This document shows, piece after piece, positions 4,399 through 7,359 of a DNA stretch of 7,359 nt. The notes under the pieces are model-generated. The model made no database searches and was not told the origin of the DNA. It saw nothing but the letters and a program-made list of their open reading frames with translations. The stretch spans positions 1-7,359 of the forward strand of contig JAFOJR010000143.1 in NCBI GenBank assembly GCA_017420125.1, read 5' to 3'. This stretch comes from Oscillospiraceae bacterium. GTDB taxonomy: Bacteria; Bacillota; Clostridia; Oscillospirales; Oscillospiraceae. Position 1 is the stretch's first letter. Every line of letters begins with the position of its first letter. A program made the position numbers and the translations under genes.

Positions 4399-6284
4399 TG
4401 CTGAAACTGACAAACAGAGAAGCTCTGAGTAAGCTTCGGGAAGCCAGCGGTGCGGCACTGAAAGCAGAGAGCAAAAAGGTTTTGGTCTGCGGCGGTACTG
4501 GTTGTGTTTCCGGTGGTTCCCTTGAAATTTATGACAAATTAAAGGAATTGATGGAAGCCAACAACATTCCCTGTTCCGTAGAATTGGATTGCGAATCCGC
4601 AACCCATGCTGACAGCGTTGGTTTGAAGAAAAGCGGATGTCACGGTTTCTGTGAAATGGGTCCTCTTGTTCGCATCGAGCCGCAGGGTTGGCTGTATACA
4701 AAGGTAAAATTGGCAGACTGCGAAGAAATCGTAGAAAAGACCATCAAAAACGGCGAACACATTGAACGTCTTGCTTATCAAAAAGGCGGGATTGTCCGTC
4801 CGAAGCAGGAAGAAATTCCGTTCTATGAAAAGCAGACCCGTATCGTGTTGGAGCACTGCGGTCATATCGACGCAGACTCTATTATTGAGTACATTGCAAT
4901 CGGCGGCTATTCTGCGCTGGAAAAGGCATTGTTTGACATGTCCGGCGACGAGATCGTAAACGAAATCGCCAACTCCAATCTGCGCGGCCGCGGCGGCGGC
5001 GGATTCGCTGCCGGCACCAAGTGGTCTCAGGTGAGACGCCAGAAGGCAGAACATAAATACATCGTCTGCAACGGCGACGAAGGCGACCCCGGCGCATTCA
5101 TGGACAGAAGTATCATGGAAGGCGACCCCCACCGCATGCTGGAAGGCATGATGATCGCGGGCGTGGCCTGCGGCGCGGAAGACGGCTATATCTATGTCCG
5201 TGCGGAATATCCCATGGCCATTAAGCGTCTGAAGAACGCCATTGCACAGGCGGAAGAACTGGGCATCCTGGGCGACAATATTCTGGGTACCGGCTTCAAC
5301 TTCCGTATTCACATCAACCGCGGCGCCGGCGCATTCGTCTGCGGCGAAGGCAGCGCCCTCACCGCTTCCATCGAAGGCAAGCGCGGCATGCCTCGTGTAA
5401 AGCCTCCTCGTACTGTAGAGCATGGCCTGTTCTATTCTCCCACTGTGCTGAACAACGTGGAAACCTTTGCAAACGTACCCCACATCATCCTCAACGGATC
5501 AGAATGGTATAAGAGCATCGGTCCCGAAAAGAGCCCCGGCACCAAGGCATTCGCTCTCACCGGCAACATTGAAAACACCGGTTTGATCGAAGTTCCCATG
5601 GGCACGACTCTGCGTGAAGTTATTTATGAAATCGGCGGCGGCGTCCGCGGCGGCAAGGAATTCAAAGCCGTTCAGATCGGCGGTCCGTCTGGTGCCTGCC
5701 TGACCAAAGAGCACTTTGATATGCCGCTGGACTTCGACTCTCTGAAGAAGGTCGGCGCAATCATCGGCTCCGGCGGTCTGGTTGTTATGGACGAAGACAC
5801 CTGCATGGTTGAAGTGGCTCGTTTCTTCATGAACTTCACCCAGAACGAATCCTGCGGCAAGTGCGTTCCCTGCCGTGAAGGCACAAAGCGCATGCTGGAA
5901 ATCCTGGAACGGATCGTTGCAGGCCAGGGCCGCGACGGCGACATTGAACTGCTGGAAGATCTGGCCGACACCATCTCCTCTACTGCACTGTGCGGCCTGG
6001 GCAAGACGGCTCCCAACCCCGTTAAGAGTACCATTAAATACTTCCGCGACGAATATGAAGCACATATTTATGAAAAACGTTGTCCCGCAGGTGCATGCCA
6101 GAAGCTGAAAAAGATTTACATCGATCCCGAACTGTGTAAGGGCTGCTCCAAGTGCGCCAGAAACTGCCCGGTAGACGCAATCTCCGGCGAACTGAAGAAG
6201 CCGTTCAAGATCGATCAGGACAAGTGCATCAAGTGCGGAACTTGTGTCGCTGGATGTCCGTTCAAGGCAATAAAGGAGGCTTAA
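4398..6284 (+). CDS. hydB: [FeFe]-hydrogenase NuoF-like flavin subunit (HydB)
   Basis: This 628-residue subunit binds FMN and NAD(H) and is where electrons split or join in bifurcating hydrogenases. An N-terminal thioredoxin-like [2Fe-2S] domain has Cys31, Cys36, Cys81 and Cys85; in HndABCD systems the matching domain is a separate protein (HndB). The NuoF core carries the FMN/NADH loop RGRGGGGFAAGTKW (196-209) and CNGDEGDPGAFMDR (224-237). The loop usually CGEETAL in NuoF reads CGEGSAL (315-321). An N3-type [4Fe-4S] site uses Cys486, 489, 492 and 532. The C-terminus holds two [4Fe-4S] motifs (Cys580, 583, 586, 590 and 610, 613, 616, 620), with an extra Cys pair at 562 and 567. Length and order match Thermotoga HydB (626). 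AAAGGAGG (4383-4390) lies 7 nt before the ATG. Glycine codons switch from mostly GGT to nearly all GGC at about residue 150. Confidence 0.95.
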   Translation: MLKLTNREALSKLREASGAALKAESKKVLVCGGTGCVSGGSLEIYDKLKELMEANNIPCSVELDCESATHADSVGLKKSGCHGFCEMGPLVRIEPQGWLYTKVKLADCEEIVEKTIKNGEHIERLAYQKGGIVRPKQEEIPFYEKQTRIVLEHCGHIDADSIIEYIAIGGYSALEKALFDMSGDEIVNEIANSNLRGRGGGGFAAGTKWSQVRRQKAEHKYIVCNGDEGDPGAFMDRSIMEGDPHRMLEGMMIAGVACGAEDGYIYVRAEYPMAIKRLKNAIAQAEELGILGDNILGTGFNFRIHINRGAGAFVCGEGSALTASIEGKRGMPRVKPPRTVEHGLFYSPTVLNNVETFANVPHIILNGSEWYKSIGPEKSPGTKAFALTGNIENTGLIEVPMGTTLREVIYEIGGGVRGGKEFKAVQIGGPSGACLTKEHFDMPLDFDSLKKVGAIIGSGGLVVMDEDTCMVEVARFFMNFTQNESCGKCVPCREGTKRMLEILERIVAGQGRDGDIELLEDLADTISSTALCGLGKTAPNPVKSTIKYFRDEYEAHIYEKRCPAGACQKLKKIYIDPELCKGCSKCARNCPVDAISGELKKPFKIDQDKCIKCGTCVAGCPFKAIKEA

Positions 6285-6286
6285 AC

Positions 6287-7359
6287 GTGGAAAATAAAGA
6301 CTACATGCTGGTAGACGGCGTACAAGTTGCCATCGAAGGCGAAAAAAATATTTTGGAACTGGTGAACAAAGCGGGGATTGAACTGCCTACTTTCTGCTAT
6401 CATCCGGAACTGTCCATTTTCGGCGCTTGCCGCATGTGCGTTGTGGAAAACAGCAGAGGCGGCATGGAAGCTTCCTGCTCCACACCTCCCAAAGCTGGTA
6501 TGGAAATCTATACCAACACCCCGCGCCTGAGAAAGTATCGCCGCGTTATTTTGGAACTGCTGCTGTCCAACCACTGCCGTGATTGTACTGCCTGCCAGAA
6601 GAGCGGCCACTGCAAACTGCAGGAATATGCACTGCAGTATGGCGTGAGAAACTTCCGGTTCAACAACCTGAGAACCGAATACGACATTGATGATTCCTCT
6701 CCCGCAATCGTCAAGGATCAGAGCAAATGTATCCTCTGCGGCGAATGCGTCCGTATGTGTAACGAAATTCAGACCGTCGGCGCCATCGACCTGACCAAGA
6801 GAAGTTCCCGCGCTTCCGTCAGCACCTTCTTTGAAGAACCGCTGGCAGAATCCGGCTGCATCGGCTGCGGCCAGTGTGCTGTCGTATGTCCCACCGGCGC
6901 TCTGGTGGAAAAAGACGACACCGACAAGGTCTGGGCTGCTCTGGCAGATCCCAAAAAGCACGTTGTTGTCGGCCCCGCTCCTTCCGTCCGTGCAACTTTG
7001 GGTGAATGCTTCGACAACCCCATCGGCACCAATGTGGAAGGCAAAATGGTTGCTGCGCTGCGTAAGCTGGGCTTTGATAAGATCTTTGACGTAGACACCG
7101 CTGCTGACTTCACCATCATGGAAGAAGGCACCGAATTCCTGCATCGCCTGAAAGAAGGCGGCACCATGCCCATGTTCACCAGCTGCTCCCCCGGCTGGAT
7201 CCATTTCGTGGAACAGTATTATCCCGAAATGCGAGACAACATTTCCACCTGCCGTTCTCCCCAGGGCATGTTTGGCTCCTTGGTCAAGTCCTATTATGCG
7301 GAGAAGGCCGGCATTGACCCGAAGGACATCGTGGTTGTTTCCATCATGCCCTGTACGGC
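6287..7359 (+). CDS. hydA: [FeFe]-hydrogenase catalytic subunit (HydA), 3'-truncated by window
   Basis: This is the catalytic subunit that makes or oxidises H2 at the H-cluster. 357 codons are visible; about 220 or more should lie beyond the window. It opens at GTG 6287, 7 nt after AAGGAGG (6273-6279) and 2 nt after the hydB stop. In order: a plant-type [2Fe-2S] site (Cys37, 48, 51, 64); a His-ligated [4Fe-4S] site (His96, Cys100, 103, 109; H-x3-C-x2-C-x5-C); two ferredoxin-type [4Fe-4S] sites (Cys148, 151, 154, 158 and 191, 194, 197, 201); then the H-domain from about 224. The L1 motif is TSCSPGW (298-304) where the usual form is TSCCPxW, and L2 begins MPCT (354-357) at the window end. Four accessory clusters plus NuoE- and NuoF-like partners fit the trimeric, NADH-linked, probably bifurcating class. 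The L3 motif, with the bridging Cys, cannot be seen. Confidence 0.95.
   Translation, partial: MENKDYMLVDGVQVAIEGEKNILELVNKAGIELPTFCYHPELSIFGACRMCVVENSRGGMEASCSTPPKAGMEIYTNTPRLRKYRRVILELLLSNHCRDCTACQKSGHCKLQEYALQYGVRNFRFNNLRTEYDIDDSSPAIVKDQSKCILCGECVRMCNEIQTVGAIDLTKRSSRASVSTFFEEPLAESGCIGCGQCAVVCPTGALVEKDDTDKVWAALADPKKHVVVGPAPSVRATLGECFDNPIGTNVEGKMVAALRKLGFDKIFDVDTAADFTIMEEGTEFLHRLKEGGTMPMFTSCSPGWIHFVEQYYPEMRDNISTCRSPQGMFGSLVKSYYAEKAGIDPKDIVVVSIMPCT

Noticed and set aside
4539..5483. Minus-strand ORF of 314 codons
   Set aside because: It lies wholly inside hydB, which has complete cofactor motifs; the open antisense frame follows from GC-rich third positions.
6281..7204. Minus-strand ORF of 307 codons
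   Set aside because: Antisense to hydA, whose Fe-S motifs confirm the plus strand; no ribosome binding site or known domain.
1..7359. CRISPR array, insertion sequence, integrase or tRNA
   Set aside because: No regularly spaced repeats, transposase motifs, terminal repeats or cloverleaf were seen on either strand.

Overview
The window looks like chromosome of a strictly anaerobic Firmicute, most likely a fermentative gut-type clostridium (Oscillospiraceae-like; this is an inference). The reasons are strong AGGAGG-type ribosome binding sites, TTG and GTG starts, moderately GC-rich genes with AT-rich intergenic DNA, Clostridia-style short SerA, and a three-subunit [FeFe]-hydrogenase operon. I see no mobile element, tRNA, rRNA or CRISPR array.

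Layout. (1) 1-339, plus: the 3' part of an Rrf2-family regulator with three cysteines that could bind an Fe-S cluster. It ends inside a perfect 19-bp terminator hairpin. (2) 340-626: a short convergent intergenic region with the serA terminator, a 12-nt tandem repeat and a good but orphan plus-strand promoter. (3) 627-2931, minus: a serC-serA operon, giving two of the three steps from 3-phosphoglycerate to serine. (4) 2932-3921: about 1 kb between divergent operons. It holds a near-consensus promoter for serC with a terminator-like hairpin directly on its start, a promoter with extended -10 facing the hydrogenase, an inverted repeat just downstream of that promoter, possible RNA stem-loops, and two abutting small ORFs of unknown function. 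(5) 3922-7359, plus: hydC-hydB-hydA, the NuoE-like, NuoF-like and catalytic subunits of a probable electron-bifurcating [FeFe]-hydrogenase. hydA runs off the window end just after the second H-cluster motif.

Function. SerA makes NADH while feeding SerC. The HydABC type of enzyme couples NADH and reduced ferredoxin to H2 formation: NADH + 2 Fdred + 3 H+ to 2 H2 + NAD+ + 2 Fdox, reversibly. The hydrogenase genes are tightly packed (1-nt overlap, then a 2-nt gap), each with its own strong ribosome binding site, so they are very probably one transcript.

Points most worth a second look: the roughly 600-nt leader before hydC with its two tandem small ORFs; the hairpin and U-tract at the serC transcription start; TSCSPGW instead of TSCCPxW in HydA; Asn where SerA normally has its catalytic Glu; and an abrupt codon-usage change inside hydB at about residue 150. 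I found no clear evidence of an entirely new system; the non-coding and small-ORF region at 3300-3900 is the best candidate for something undescribed.
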